A program made the position numbers and the translations under genes. From JAVVPO01 sp036655715 (GTDB lineage: Bacteria > Bacillota > Clostridia > Lachnospirales > Cellulosilyticaceae): a DNA stretch of 17,251 nucleotides. The DNA lies in contig JAVVPO010000054.1 in the NCBI GenBank assembly GCA_036655715.1, positions 1-17,251 of the forward strand. The letters run 5' to 3'. The notes beneath the pieces are model-generated. The model was not told the origin of the DNA. It saw nothing but the letters and a program-made list of their open reading frames with translations, and did not search any database. Numbering within the stretch: position 1 is the first letter of the stretch; each line of letters begins with the position of its first letter. This document shows, piece after piece, positions 7,191 to 15,103 of this stretch.

Positions 7191-7261
7191 AAAAGAGGCC
7201 TAAGTCTTGCAATGACCCAGCCTCAGGCGGCATCGTTACAAAACCAAGGCCCTTTGCTCTT
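7191..7261. terminator. Multi-branched hairpin between convergent genes
   Basis: AAGAGGCC (7193-7200) can pair with GGCC (7248-7251) and CTCTT (7257-7261) across a bulge. Inside, TTGCAATGA (7207-7215) pairs with TCGTTACAA (7233-7241) with one mismatch and one wobble, and GCC-TCA-GGC (7220-7228) closes the tip. Read on the minus strand it ends in TCTTTT, so it probably terminates the cupin gene and perhaps also the plus-strand pair. The nesting is more elaborate than a usual terminator. Confidence 0.5.
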
Positions 7262-7267
7262 CCCTAT

Positions 7268-7591
7268 CTACTTAAGAAAATCCTCTCTCATCGGTGTAAA
7301 TACATCTACAATCACAGCATCCTCTAATGCCATAACCCCATGATTGACATCCCCAGAAATCAAAATACTATCCCCTTTTTTTACAACTCTTTTATCTCCA
7401 TCCAAATTAAACTCAAAACTTCCTTTTGCTATATAACTTATTTGTCTATGTATATGAGTATGCTCAGCGCCTACTGCACCTTTTTCAAATGTTACCTCTA
7501 CCATCATTAACTCTTCATTATGAGTTAAAATTTTTCTAGTTACACCTTCACCACATACCTCTGGTTCTATTTGCTCATTAAATCCGAACAT
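7268..7591 (-). CDS. kdgF: KdgF-type cupin, unsaturated uronate ring-opening enzyme
   Basis: KdgF-type cupins speed conversion of the cyclic 4,5-unsaturated uronate released from lyase products into the linear keto form used by KduI. The 107-residue single-domain cupin has the metal-binding motif HTHIHRQ (His44, His46, Gln50) and a second-motif His84 in DVNHGVMALE. It also has the family-typical end DVFTPMREDFL and the segment GVTRKIL near the start, both of which mark KdgF more than cupins in general. RBS GGAGGG lies 6 bases before the ATG. It follows kduI by 155 bases, with a hairpin and a possible promoter between. A generic sugar-binding cupin is the alternative, but the context makes KdgF much likelier. 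Confidence 0.88.
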   Translation of the reverse strand: MFGFNEQIEPEVCGEGVTRKILTHNEELMMVEVTFEKGAVGAEHTHIHRQISYIAKGSFEFNLDGDKRVVKKGDSILISGDVNHGVMALEDAVIVDVFTPMREDFLK

Positions 7592-7660
7592 TGTCTTCCC
7601 TCCTTATTATGCTTAATTTTCATTAACAAACTATCCTAGTTCAATAATATAGTTCTTTTA

Positions 7661-7690
7661 ATCATAGGATTACATTTTATCTTGATACAA
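7661..7690 (-). promoter_or_regulatory. Possible internal promoter for the KdgF gene
   Basis: On the minus strand, TTGTAT (7685-7690) and TATGAT (7661-7666) are 18 bases apart. The -35 is weak and overlaps the arm of the hairpin at 7686-7739, so the call is tentative. Confidence 0.3.
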
Positions 7691-7739
7691 TGAATCTCCA
7701 CAGCTCTAGCCTAAGCTAATTCTGCGGAGATTCATTGTA
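7686..7739. other. Long intergenic hairpin between kduI and kdgF
   Basis: TACAATGAATCTCC (7686-7699) pairs perfectly with GGAGATTCATTGTA (7726-7739). After one mismatch, CAG/CTG pairs inside, and TAGC-CTAA-GCTA (7707-7718) can form the tip. It begins 8 bases after the kduI stop. No T run follows on the minus strand, so it looks more like an mRNA-stabilising or partial-termination element than a full terminator. Confidence 0.7.
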
Positions 7740-7746
7740 AGTTTGA

Positions 7747-8577
7747 TTATTTTAAATCTTGAGTTGGGATTGTATCCATATCCCAGAATGTTTGGTTCTC
7801 ACCAGCCATACCCCAGATGAATGTGTAGTTTTGTACGCCTACACCACTGTGGATTGACCAGCTTGGTGAAATAACAGCTTGCTCGTTGTGCATAACGATG
7901 TGTCTTGTTTCTTGTGGCTGACCCATCATGTGAATAACTGCACCATCTTGTGGCATATCGAAGTATAAGTAAACTTCCATTCTTCTCTCATGTGTGTGAG
8001 AAGGCATTGTGTTCCACATATTGTTTGGCTCAAGCATTGTAAGACCCATTAATAATTGACAGCTCTCACATACTGCTGGATGAATGTATTGGTAGATTGT
8101 TCTTTCGTTTGATGTTTCTGGTGCTCCTAATTTGTTAGGGTTTGTATCATTTACACCAATTTTGTGGTTTGGATATTTGTGATGAGCTGGTGTACTATTG
8201 ATGTAGAATTTAGCTGGTGCTTCTGCATCCACACTTTCAAATACTACTTCTTTAGTTTCTTTACCGATGTAAAGACCTTCTCTTGGTGCCATCTCGATTT
8301 TTTCTCCATCAAGAGTGATGAAACCTGCACCACCGATGTTGATGATACCCATTTCTCTTCTTTCTAAGAAGTAATCTGTTCCAAGTTGCTTACCGCCCTC
8401 AAGTGCGATTGGTGCTGTAACTGGCATCGCTGAACCTGTGATCATACGATCTACATGGCTATATACGAATTTGATTTCGCCTGGTACAAAAAGACCTTCA
8501 ATTAAAAATTCATTTCTCATTTCTTCAGTTGTCATTCTTTTAGCTTGCTCTGGTGAAACGCTATATCTGATTTCCAT
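7747..8577 (-). CDS. kduI: 5-dehydro-4-deoxy-D-glucuronate isomerase
   Basis: KduI isomerises 5-dehydro-4-deoxy-D-glucuronate to 3-deoxy-D-glycero-2,5-hexodiulosonate, the step before KduD in breakdown of pectin or glycosaminoglycan lyase products. The 276-residue protein matches the family in length. The zinc ligands of the C-terminal cupin barrel are all present: His194 and His196 in SHTHERRMEVY, Glu201 in the same motif, and His243 in SWSIHSGVG. These sit two positions below the E. coli numbering. The start is ATG at 8577 with AAAGGAG upstream. GH88 lies 108 bases upstream on the same strand; the gap has a small palindrome but no terminator, so both may be cotranscribed. KduD is not in the window. 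Confidence 0.96.
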   Translation of the reverse strand: MEIRYSVSPEQAKRMTTEEMRNEFLIEGLFVPGEIKFVYSHVDRMITGSAMPVTAPIALEGGKQLGTDYFLERREMGIINIGGAGFITLDGEKIEMAPREGLYIGKETKEVVFESVDAEAPAKFYINSTPAHHKYPNHKIGVNDTNPNKLGAPETSNERTIYQYIHPAVCESCQLLMGLTMLEPNNMWNTMPSHTHERRMEVYLYFDMPQDGAVIHMMGQPQETRHIVMHNEQAVISPSWSIHSGVGVQNYTFIWGMAGENQTFWDMDTIPTQDLK

Positions 8578-8609
8578 TTATATAATCTCCTTTAGCTATG
8601 TAATATTTC

Positions 8610-8637
8610 ATATAGTGCAATAAGTGTTACACTATAT
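8610..8637. promoter_or_regulatory. Inverted repeat in the GH88-kduI gap
   Basis: ATATAGTG (8610-8617) and CACTATAT (8630-8637) form an inverted repeat, and AGTGTTACACT (8623-8633) is a separate palindrome sharing one arm. No T run follows. It could be an operator for kduI or an RNA element; nothing decides between them. Confidence 0.35.
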
Positions 8638-8685
8638 ATCTCTTATCCTTATTGTACTTCATTTCAATACGAATTACTAGGTATT

Positions 8686-9858
8686 TTACCAGTAAAGTTT
8701 CCAGTCTTTAAGGCTACGAATGATTGCTTCGAAGTAGTAGTAGTCACCCCAAGTGTTACATTCATCTACCCCACGGTTGTTTACTGTATTGAATTCTGAT
8801 TTTCTTGCATAAGTACCATGTAATAATTGTCCGTTAGATACTTTGATATCTTTTACTGCATAGTTATCAGCTAAAGATTTTAAGATTTTTTTAGAAACGC
8901 TTGTGTAGTAAGCAGCTTCTTCACCTTCTAAGTATTTTACCATTTCTAACATACCACATACTGTGATAGCTGCTGCTGATGAATCTTTTGGCTCTGTAGT
9001 TCCATCTGTGAAGTCAAAGTCCCAATATGGTACTAAATCTTCTGGTAGGCTTTCAATAAAGAAGTCTGTTACTCTTCTAAATAAGTCTAAGTACTCTGGG
9101 TTTTTAATGTATTTGTAGCTAAGCGCCACACCATATACCCCCCATGCTTGGCCTCTTGACCATGCTGAACCATTTCTGTAACCTTGAGCTGTTACCCCAC
9201 GAGTAGGTTCTCCTGTTGCTTTGTCAAAGTAGTATGTATGGTATGTTGAGTTATCATCTCTTAAGACAACTTTCATAGCTGTTGTAATATGTTTTTTTGC
9301 TATCTCTTCATATTTTGTATCACCTGTTACTTCTGTTGCCCAGTATAGTAATGGTAAGTTAAGTAAACAGTCAATGATTAATCTGTAGTTATCTTCGGCT
9401 CCCATTTCTCCCCATGCTTGAAGGAACTGTCCTACTTCGTGGAAACGAGAAATTAAGTTATCAGCTGCCATAAGCGCCGCTTTTTTACCAATTTCTGAAC
9501 CAGTTAATTTGTAGGCTGCAACACATGATAAAGAATAAAGGAATCCCATATCATGGTGATCTACACATACTCTTTTTTCAATTCTATCTAAAAAGCTATC
9601 TACGTGCTTAAGTGCTAATTCTTTGAATTTTTCATCACCTGTAAGTTCGTAAGCTAACCAAATTTCTCCTGTGTAGAAGCCCTCTGTCCAATCTTCATTT
9701 TCTGTAGGTGCATAGAAATTCTCTTCACTATTACACGCCTTAAATTTATCTCCCAATTGCTCCATAGCCCCTTTTACTTGGCTAATACAATATTCAGATG
9801 CTACTTTTACTTCTTCTGCTGTTATTTCTGGGTAGTTATTTAACATTTCACGGTTCAT
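8686..9858 (-). CDS. Unsaturated glucuronyl hydrolase, glycoside hydrolase family 88
   Basis: GH88 enzymes hydrate the double bond of the unsaturated uronate at the non-reducing end of lyase-made oligosaccharides and so free it from the neighbouring amino sugar. The 390-residue protein has the expected alpha/alpha-barrel size. The two key acids are visible: Asp103 in HHDMGF and Asp163 in IIDCLLNLPLLYWA, 60 residues apart as in the characterised Bacillus enzyme. NGSAWSRGQAWG (229-240) is the conserved substrate-side loop. There is no signal peptide, so it acts in the cytoplasm. The start ATG at 9858 has GGAGG upstream. With PL8 next to it, the substrate is probably a hyaluronan or chondroitin disaccharide; the related GH105 (rhamnogalacturonyl) family is less likely. 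Confidence 0.93.
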   Translation of the reverse strand: MNREMLNNYPEITAEEVKVASEYCISQVKGAMEQLGDKFKACNSEENFYAPTENEDWTEGFYTGEIWLAYELTGDEKFKELALKHVDSFLDRIEKRVCVDHHDMGFLYSLSCVAAYKLTGSEIGKKAALMAADNLISRFHEVGQFLQAWGEMGAEDNYRLIIDCLLNLPLLYWATEVTGDTKYEEIAKKHITTAMKVVLRDDNSTYHTYYFDKATGEPTRGVTAQGYRNGSAWSRGQAWGVYGVALSYKYIKNPEYLDLFRRVTDFFIESLPEDLVPYWDFDFTDGTTEPKDSSAAAITVCGMLEMVKYLEGEEAAYYTSVSKKILKSLADNYAVKDIKVSNGQLLHGTYARKSEFNTVNNRGVDECNTWGDYYYFEAIIRSLKDWKLYW

Positions 9859-10210
9859 TACTTCTTCCTCCTTATTATCTGTTACATAATTTTCTCAATA
9901 TTAAGGGTACTCTATTTTCAGACTATTTGCCAATAATTTTTAAACTTTATTTGTTTTCACCTGAATTTTCCCCATCAATTTTTATGTATGATGAATAAAT
10001 TGATTTGTTTTCCTCTTAAATATATATCACTTTTCCCTATAAATATATCTTTATTTTTTAAGACCATGTACATTTAAACATATTATTAACCCTACAGAAT
10101 TTATTTTTATATAGACTGTAGACATTACTTTACTTTAGCCTTACTTTAAACCATCCACTTCTTAAGCAATCTTCTTTTTCTAAGATAATCCTTTGTACTT
10201 AAGTTAACTA
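9859..10210. promoter_or_regulatory. Gene-free upstream region of GH88 with repeat elements
   Basis: This roughly 350-base AT-rich stretch holds no gene. It contains a perfect inverted repeat ATCAATTT/AAATTGAT (9974-9981 and 9997-10004), two AAATATAT direct repeats 23 bases apart (10018 and 10041), and TTACTTTA at 10125-10132 and 10141-10148. TTCACC at 9956-9961 matches a half-site seen upstream of the permease genes (14740-14745). Because the PL8 terminator lies just upstream, GH88 should have its own promoter here, but I see no convincing -35/-10 pair. Confidence 0.4.
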
Positions 10211-10273
10211 AAAAAATACATCCTCTCATCAAAAACTGTGGTGTTTTATCCACTTTTGATAAAGGATGTATTT
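10211..10273 (-). terminator. Rho-independent terminator of the PL8 gene
   Basis: AAATACATCC (10214-10223) pairs with GGATGTATTT (10264-10273). Inside it ATCAAAA pairs with TTTTGAT and GTGG with CCAC. On the minus strand the stem runs into a T tract opposite the six A residues at 10211-10216. It begins 6 bases after the PL8 stop codon. Confidence 0.85.
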
Positions 10274-10278
10274 CTATA

Positions 10279-12627
10279 TTATTTTCTTATTTGAATAGTA
10301 AAGGCTTTTCCTCTATTATCTGCTAAGTTAATTCTTAGTCTTACTGACTCTTCAAGTTCTAACACTTCTATTTCCTCTGACTGAGCTATAACTTCTTTTG
10401 CTTCACTATCCATTTCAATTTCTAAATAGCCTTCATTTGATTTGGTAGGATCACAAACAGTCATCTCAATAATCTTCGAAGTCTCTTCTACTATGATAGA
10501 TGCTTTAGTGTTTACTTTTATGTTTTCTAGGTAGCTTATCTTATCTTGCCAGAAGTTTGCCATAATCATATTTCTGTATTTGATTGCTTGTACCTTCTCT
10601 GAATTCTCTAGGATTTTTATCTCATTAGATTCAGCATATCTCTTCATCTGATCTGGTGTTGCATTAGGTACTAATACATAAGCATACTTGCCACTTTTCG
10701 GCATCTTTCCATGATCTATAGCAAGTGTAATATAATTTTGCTCTTTTATATCTTTACTACAGTTATTATTTACTTCATGCCAGCTTGCTTTTCTTGTATA
10801 TCTAGAGATTTCTATATGTTGTTTACCTGGGAAATAATATCCCATAGATGAGCCTCTTTTATTACCTTCCATATACATATAAGTTGTATATTTAGCTGAT
10901 ACTTCTTCTCTCTCAGGCATTAAGACACCATCTACTAAAACGATATTTGTTAAATCTTCTTTTGCTTTTCGTGTATCTACAATGGTTTCTATCGTACGGC
11001 TCTTTGTACTCTTAATATCTGCCCCAAGTGCCACGACTTCATTCTCTAACATAAAGTAAGATTTCTTCGCTTTTAAGTTCATATTCATACTATCTACGAC
11101 TTGCCTAGTCTCTTCGTCTACACCTTGTTTATTCAGTTGCATACCAGCTATACCATATTCCTCTTTGAAACTCATGGTGCTTACCCAGTTCTCAGCCGTT
11201 TTAAAATAGCCTGCGCCATCAGCAAGTTTTTTCACATCTACTGTAGTCCCTGATAATTTATAAGGATTTACTGTTGCCCAGTAATCATGGTTATATTCTT
11301 TTTGATCGCCATTATAGATATAAGTCATACCATCTCCTGTATGGAAGCCTTTTCTATTTTCCCCATTCATATCTTCATAAGTTCTGATTCTTGAAGAATG
11401 CATACTTAAAGCAAATACAAACTTCTCTGTACGATGAATGGCTCTATCCATACTATTGTAACTAAAGTTACCTAATAGCTCTCCTCTAGATACAACACAC
11501 TCATCAGCTAAAATTTCCTTAGCCATCTCTATCATATTGATATTGTTGTTCATCCCAATATAATCTCTTATTTTGTCCTCAGTAATCCAATATTTAATCA
11601 TAGCTTTATATTGCTTTGCATACTCACTTGGAGCCGCCTTAACAAACCACATAATCGAATTGATAATAGCATGTCCATTACGGTTATCTTTCCAATCTTC
11701 TCTAGATGCCCCTCTACCATTCACACATTCCATACAGTTCCCTTTGTACATAATAGGTTGGAATGTCTTAAGAATCATCTGATAAATGTTATCGATCTGA
11801 GGGTCAACAACTTCCCATGCGCTTCCACTAAGTACATTTACAAGCTCTCCGATACCCCCTAATAGCACATTCCCATATGTCCCCGTATAGGGTACATCAC
11901 CATGCTGAATAAATGACCAATCACTATAAAGGCCATCTCTTCTCTCACCCTGCTCCTCGGGATGTGGTCTAACCACCTTAAAGGTATCACTTAGAGAGTC
12001 TCTAGCCATAGTTAACTGCTCTTCGCTTCTCGTATTGATACCAAGTAACATAGCAACCTTCGCTGTATCAATACGGTTTCCACCTACTGATACTCTATTT
12101 CTTACCTTATCATTAAAAGTTCTAAGTCCAGAATGTCTCGGGTTAGGTTGGAAGAAATAAATGACATCACAATAAGTCTTTACATCCTCTTCTTCTAAAT
12201 ACTCCCCCATCAAACATAGAATATTTCCAAGTGTAATAGGCGTTCCAATCTCCCAGTTCCACCAATTCCCATAGTATGGGTCAAATGAAGTATTATAGGC
12301 CTTCGCATGTAAGAACTTAAGCCCACTACTTATTGCCTCTAGCATCATTTTATCCTGATAAAACTTGCTCCCCTCCATACAGAAAGCCTTCGCCATATCA
12401 AGTAAACGTCTATAGCAATCCGTTTGAGTCTGTGTTCCCTCAAAATCAGCCTTATCCTCCCAAAGATACGCTCTATCCTCTGACTTATTAAGTCTCTCTA
12501 GCCACTTGGTAGCTACCTTATTAGCACCCTCTATCACATGCCACACCTCTTGACCACAAGTTGCAACATCATACTTACCAATTAATATCTCTTGCCATTT
12601 ATCTCTTAAAATCTTAAATTGATTCAT
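10279..12627 (-). CDS. Polysaccharide lyase family 8 (hyaluronate/chondroitin lyase type), no signal peptide
   Basis: PL8 enzymes cleave uronic-acid polysaccharides by beta-elimination and leave a 4,5-unsaturated uronate end. The 782-residue protein has the alpha/alpha-toroid in the N-terminal half, with aromatic patch NWWNWEIG (121-128), catalytic Asn184 in GGNRID, and His242 and Tyr251 in SFIQHGDVPYTGTYG. The His-Tyr spacing of nine equals that of pneumococcal hyaluronate lyase. The beta-sandwich half has MDRAIHR (393-399) and the run GFHTGDGMTYIYNGD (427-441). The N-terminus, MNQFKILRDKW, lacks a signal peptide, which is unusual for PL8 and places the enzyme in the cytoplasm. Start choice: an ATG two codons upstream sits against the RBS AAGGAG, so ATG at 12627, spaced seven bases, is preferred. 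Xanthan lyase is a less likely alternative. Confidence 0.93.
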   Translation of the reverse strand: MNQFKILRDKWQEILIGKYDVATCGQEVWHVIEGANKVATKWLERLNKSEDRAYLWEDKADFEGTQTQTDCYRRLLDMAKAFCMEGSKFYQDKMMLEAISSGLKFLHAKAYNTSFDPYYGNWWNWEIGTPITLGNILCLMGEYLEEEDVKTYCDVIYFFQPNPRHSGLRTFNDKVRNRVSVGGNRIDTAKVAMLLGINTRSEEQLTMARDSLSDTFKVVRPHPEEQGERRDGLYSDWSFIQHGDVPYTGTYGNVLLGGIGELVNVLSGSAWEVVDPQIDNIYQMILKTFQPIMYKGNCMECVNGRGASREDWKDNRNGHAIINSIMWFVKAAPSEYAKQYKAMIKYWITEDKIRDYIGMNNNINMIEMAKEILADECVVSRGELLGNFSYNSMDRAIHRTEKFVFALSMHSSRIRTYEDMNGENRKGFHTGDGMTYIYNGDQKEYNHDYWATVNPYKLSGTTVDVKKLADGAGYFKTAENWVSTMSFKEEYGIAGMQLNKQGVDEETRQVVDSMNMNLKAKKSYFMLENEVVALGADIKSTKSRTIETIVDTRKAKEDLTNIVLVDGVLMPEREEVSAKYTTYMYMEGNKRGSSMGYYFPGKQHIEISRYTRKASWHEVNNNCSKDIKEQNYITLAIDHGKMPKSGKYAYVLVPNATPDQMKRYAESNEIKILENSEKVQAIKYRNMIMANFWQDKISYLENIKVNTKASIIVEETSKIIEMTVCDPTKSNEGYLEIEMDSEAKEVIAQSEEIEVLELEESVRLRINLADNRGKAFTIQIRK

Positions 12628-12777
12628 TATCATTCTCCTTCTCTTGAGCTTCTTCCTTATTATATACACTTTTTTAGATATAAACCATTATACAGATACA
12701 CCTTAATCATAGATTTTAACAGTTATCTGTCCTTTTGTATATGCCCTATGTTCTTTTCCCATCCTACTCTAACCTAC

Positions 12778-12818
12778 AAAAAATGTCTAACAACTACCTC
12801 AGCAGTTATTAGACATTT
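12778..12818 (-). terminator. Terminator after the permease genes
   Basis: AAATGTCTAA (12781-12790) pairs with TTAGACATTT (12809-12818). One mismatch is followed by AACT/AGTT inside and an 8-base loop. On the minus strand it runs into six T residues (opposite A at 12778-12783). It lies 5 bases after the permease stop and so separates, at least in part, permease and PL8 transcription. A TATAAT-like box (12687-12692, minus) between it and PL8 could serve a separate PL8 promoter, but its -35 is poor. Confidence 0.85.
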
Positions 12819-12823
12819 CCCTA

Positions 12824-13690
12824 TTATTCTTTTACCGCTCCAACCATTACCCCTTGTACAAAGTACTTCTGGATGAATGGATAAATAAGCATCATTGGTA
12901 CTACCGCTATAATAATTGTTGCATAGATAAATGTATCTGCTGAGTATGTTGCTGTAATAGTAGAACCAGACTCAGTCATCGCATTATTCTCTACAATCCA
13001 TGATTTTAACCATACGTTAAGAGGATATTGCTTCTCTTCTCTAATCAGAATCATTGACCAGAAGTAACCATTCCATCTTGATACTGCATAGAATAATCCG
13101 ATAGTAGCCATCGCTGGTTTTGATAATGGAATAAATACTTTTGTAAGTACTTGCCAGTCAGAAGCACCATCAATAGTCGCTGCCTCTTCTAATGCACTTG
13201 GTACCCCTTCAAAGAAGTTCTTCATAAGGATAACATTAAATGTATTGATAGCTAAACCAAGGATAACCCCCCAGTAGTTTCTCATACCTAAGTCAATAAA
13301 GTTGAGGTACATAGGTATCATACCTGCACCAAACCACATTGTGAATGCTACTAAGAAAGTAAGTATTTTTCTTCCTTTAAAGTATCTTTTAGATAGTGGG
13401 TAAGCTCCACATATTGTGATACCCATACTAAGTATTGTTCCTAGTACTGTGTAATAAATACTATTTGCATAACCTGTCCATACTTCTGTTTTTACAACAA
13501 GTTCTTTATAGGCATCAAATGTTGTTGCAATCGGATATAAGTATACGCTTCCTTCTGCTACTGCTTTTCCAGAACTTATAGAAGCCACTAGTACATACCA
13601 AAATGGATATAAAGTTACGATAGCTATTACTGTAAGCAGTGTGTAAATCACTGCCATGTATATTTTGTCACTTTTACTTTGTATCATCAT
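12824..13690 (-). CDS. Carbohydrate ABC transporter permease, YtcP/LplC type
   Basis: This is one of two membrane subunits of a CUT1-family sugar importer. The 288-residue protein has about six membrane segments, beginning at 13-35. The cytoplasmic EAA loop that docks on the ATPase reads EEAATIDGASDW (168-179), with a Pro at the end of FIPLSKP. The N-terminal sequence and the LYPFWYVLVAS segment are typical of permeases for large oligosaccharides in Firmicutes. The start is ATG at 13690; a second ATG follows directly and the AGGGGTGAC site fits either. It lies 12 bases after the partner permease. In this setting the cargo is probably an unsaturated or intact glycosaminoglycan oligosaccharide. 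Confidence 0.92.
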   Translation of the reverse strand: MMIQSKSDKIYMAVIYTLLTVIAIVTLYPFWYVLVASISSGKAVAEGSVYLYPIATTFDAYKELVVKTEVWTGYANSIYYTVLGTILSMGITICGAYPLSKRYFKGRKILTFLVAFTMWFGAGMIPMYLNFIDLGMRNYWGVILGLAINTFNVILMKNFFEGVPSALEEAATIDGASDWQVLTKVFIPLSKPAMATIGLFYAVSRWNGYFWSMILIREEKQYPLNVWLKSWIVENNAMTESGSTITATYSADTFIYATIIIAVVPMMLIYPFIQKYFVQGVMVGAVKE

Positions 13691-13702
13691 GTCACCCCTT
13701 TT

Positions 13703-14662
13703 CTACCAAACACTTGTTTCTGCGAATTTTTTACTTACTTTATTACTGATAAATACTAAAATGAATGCAATAATTGAATTTGTAAGTCCTACAGCTGTTG
13801 CAAAGTCATAACGTCCTTCGATCATACCTGATCTATATACGTATGTACTAATAACATCTCCTTTTGAGTATGTTGCTGGTTGGTATAGTAATAAGATTGC
13901 TTCATAAGATACTGACATAAGTTGACCAATTTTTAAGATAAGCATAACTACGATTGTTGGTCTAATAGATGGTAAGGTAACATTCGTTAATTGTTTCATT
14001 TTACCTGCTCCATCAATACTTGCTGCTTCATAAAGTTGTGGATCTACACCTGCTAATGCTGCGATATAAACTACCGCTCCAAATCCTACCCCTTTAAAGA
14101 TATTCATTGCTGTAAATATACTTCTAAAGTATTCTGGTTTAATTAAGAAGTAAACTCTTTCCCCACCAAACATTTCTATAAAGTTATTTACAAGTCCAGA
14201 TGGTGCTAAGAAGTTAGTTACAAGACCTGCGATAACAACGATTGAAATAAAGTGTGGTAAATATGTAATCGTTTGAACTGTCTTTTTGAATTTTACATTT
14301 TTAACTTCATTTAATAGTAAAGCTAATATGATAGGTGCTGGGAATCCAAATAGAAGATCATACGCACTAATCATAATTGTATTTCCAAAAGCTCTCCAGA
14401 AGAATTCATCTTTTAAGAATTCTGCGAAGTGTGCAAACCCTATCCATGGACTCTCAGTAATACCTGTTAAGATATCATACTCTTTAAATCCAATTTGTAG
14501 TCCATACATTGGTTTATACATAAACATAACATACCATAATATAAACGGTACTATTAAAAGATATAACATCCAATGATTTCTAACAGCTACTTTTAATTCT
14601 GCCAGATTTGTAACAAGCTTTTGTTTTAGGCTCTTTTTTGCCATTCCATTTGCTTTAGACAT
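13703..14662 (-). CDS. Carbohydrate ABC transporter permease, LplB/YteP type
   Basis: This is the partner membrane subunit of the CUT1 importer. The 319-residue protein begins with a basic cytoplasmic stretch (1-30), then about six membrane segments from residue 31. The EAA motif is YEAASIDGAGKMKQL (211-225), ending in TLPSIRP. Segments such as YKPMYGLQIGFKEY and TYLPHFIS are typical of LplB-like permeases. The start is ATG at 14662 with AAGGAG upstream. It is the first gene of the leftward unit and divergent from the AraC regulator. The window has no solute-binding protein gene and no ATPase; the latter is normally shared (MsmX-type) in such systems. Confidence 0.93.
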   Translation of the reverse strand: MSKANGMAKKSLKQKLVTNLAELKVAVRNHWMLYLLIVPFILWYVMFMYKPMYGLQIGFKEYDILTGITESPWIGFAHFAEFLKDEFFWRAFGNTIMISAYDLLFGFPAPIILALLLNEVKNVKFKKTVQTITYLPHFISIVVIAGLVTNFLAPSGLVNNFIEMFGGERVYFLIKPEYFRSIFTAMNIFKGVGFGAVVYIAALAGVDPQLYEAASIDGAGKMKQLTNVTLPSIRPTIVVMLILKIGQLMSVSYEAILLLYQPATYSKGDVISTYVYRSGMIEGRYDFATAVGLTNSIIAFILVFISNKVSKKFAETSVW

Positions 14663-15103
14663 TTTTTCACTCCTTATCCAATATTAGTTTGTAAGCATTT
14701 TATGCTGCGTGGTGAATTATACTACTTTGTTCTTTTCCGTTCACCAGCTTCTAGTGAAATATTACTATATATATATTACCTAATCTATCCTTAATTTCAC
14801 ATCTATCTATAAAAATACATGCCTTTTATAGTTTTTCTTAGTTTTAGTACATAAATCATATAATATCAATATGTTTTTTCAATCTTTAGTTGTATACTTT
14901 CAACATTTATAGAACTCTATTTATTTTTATTTAGTTCTTATATTACAGTTATAGACTAACGTATACACTATTTATTTTTTTCTATTGATATATACTCATA
15001 GATAATGGTATTATAGGTTAGTATATTTTATAAGTAAGTTCTAAACATATATTTACAATTCCTCTAGCAACTTACAATTATTTCATACTAATCAGGGGGC
15101 ATT
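14663..15103. promoter_or_regulatory. Divergent control region between permeases and AraC regulator
   Basis: These 441 bases hold no gene. On the permease side a minus-strand TATAAT (14716-14721) is the likely -10, with only a weak -35. GTGAA/TTCAC pentamers flank it: GGTGAA 14711-14716, TTCACC 14740-14745, GTGAA 14754-14758 and TTCAC 14796-14800. The first two and the middle two each make inverted pairs, which suggests operator half-sites. On the regulator side are an inverted pair AGAACT/AGTTCT (14911-14916, 14933-14938) and two GTATAC boxes (14892-14897, 14961-14966). Confidence 0.5.
14985..15014 (+). promoter_or_regulatory. Putative promoter of the AraC-family regulator
   Basis: TTGATA (14985-14990) and TATTAT (15009-15014) are 18 bases apart, with an extended -10 TG at 15006-15007. 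The predicted 5' leader is about 80 bases before the GGGGG ribosome binding site and ATG at 15104. Confidence 0.5.

Noticed and set aside
11573..11862. Two plus-strand open frames inside the PL8 gene.
   Set aside because: They are antisense frames within a gene with intact catalytic motifs; neither has a start site or a protein-like composition.
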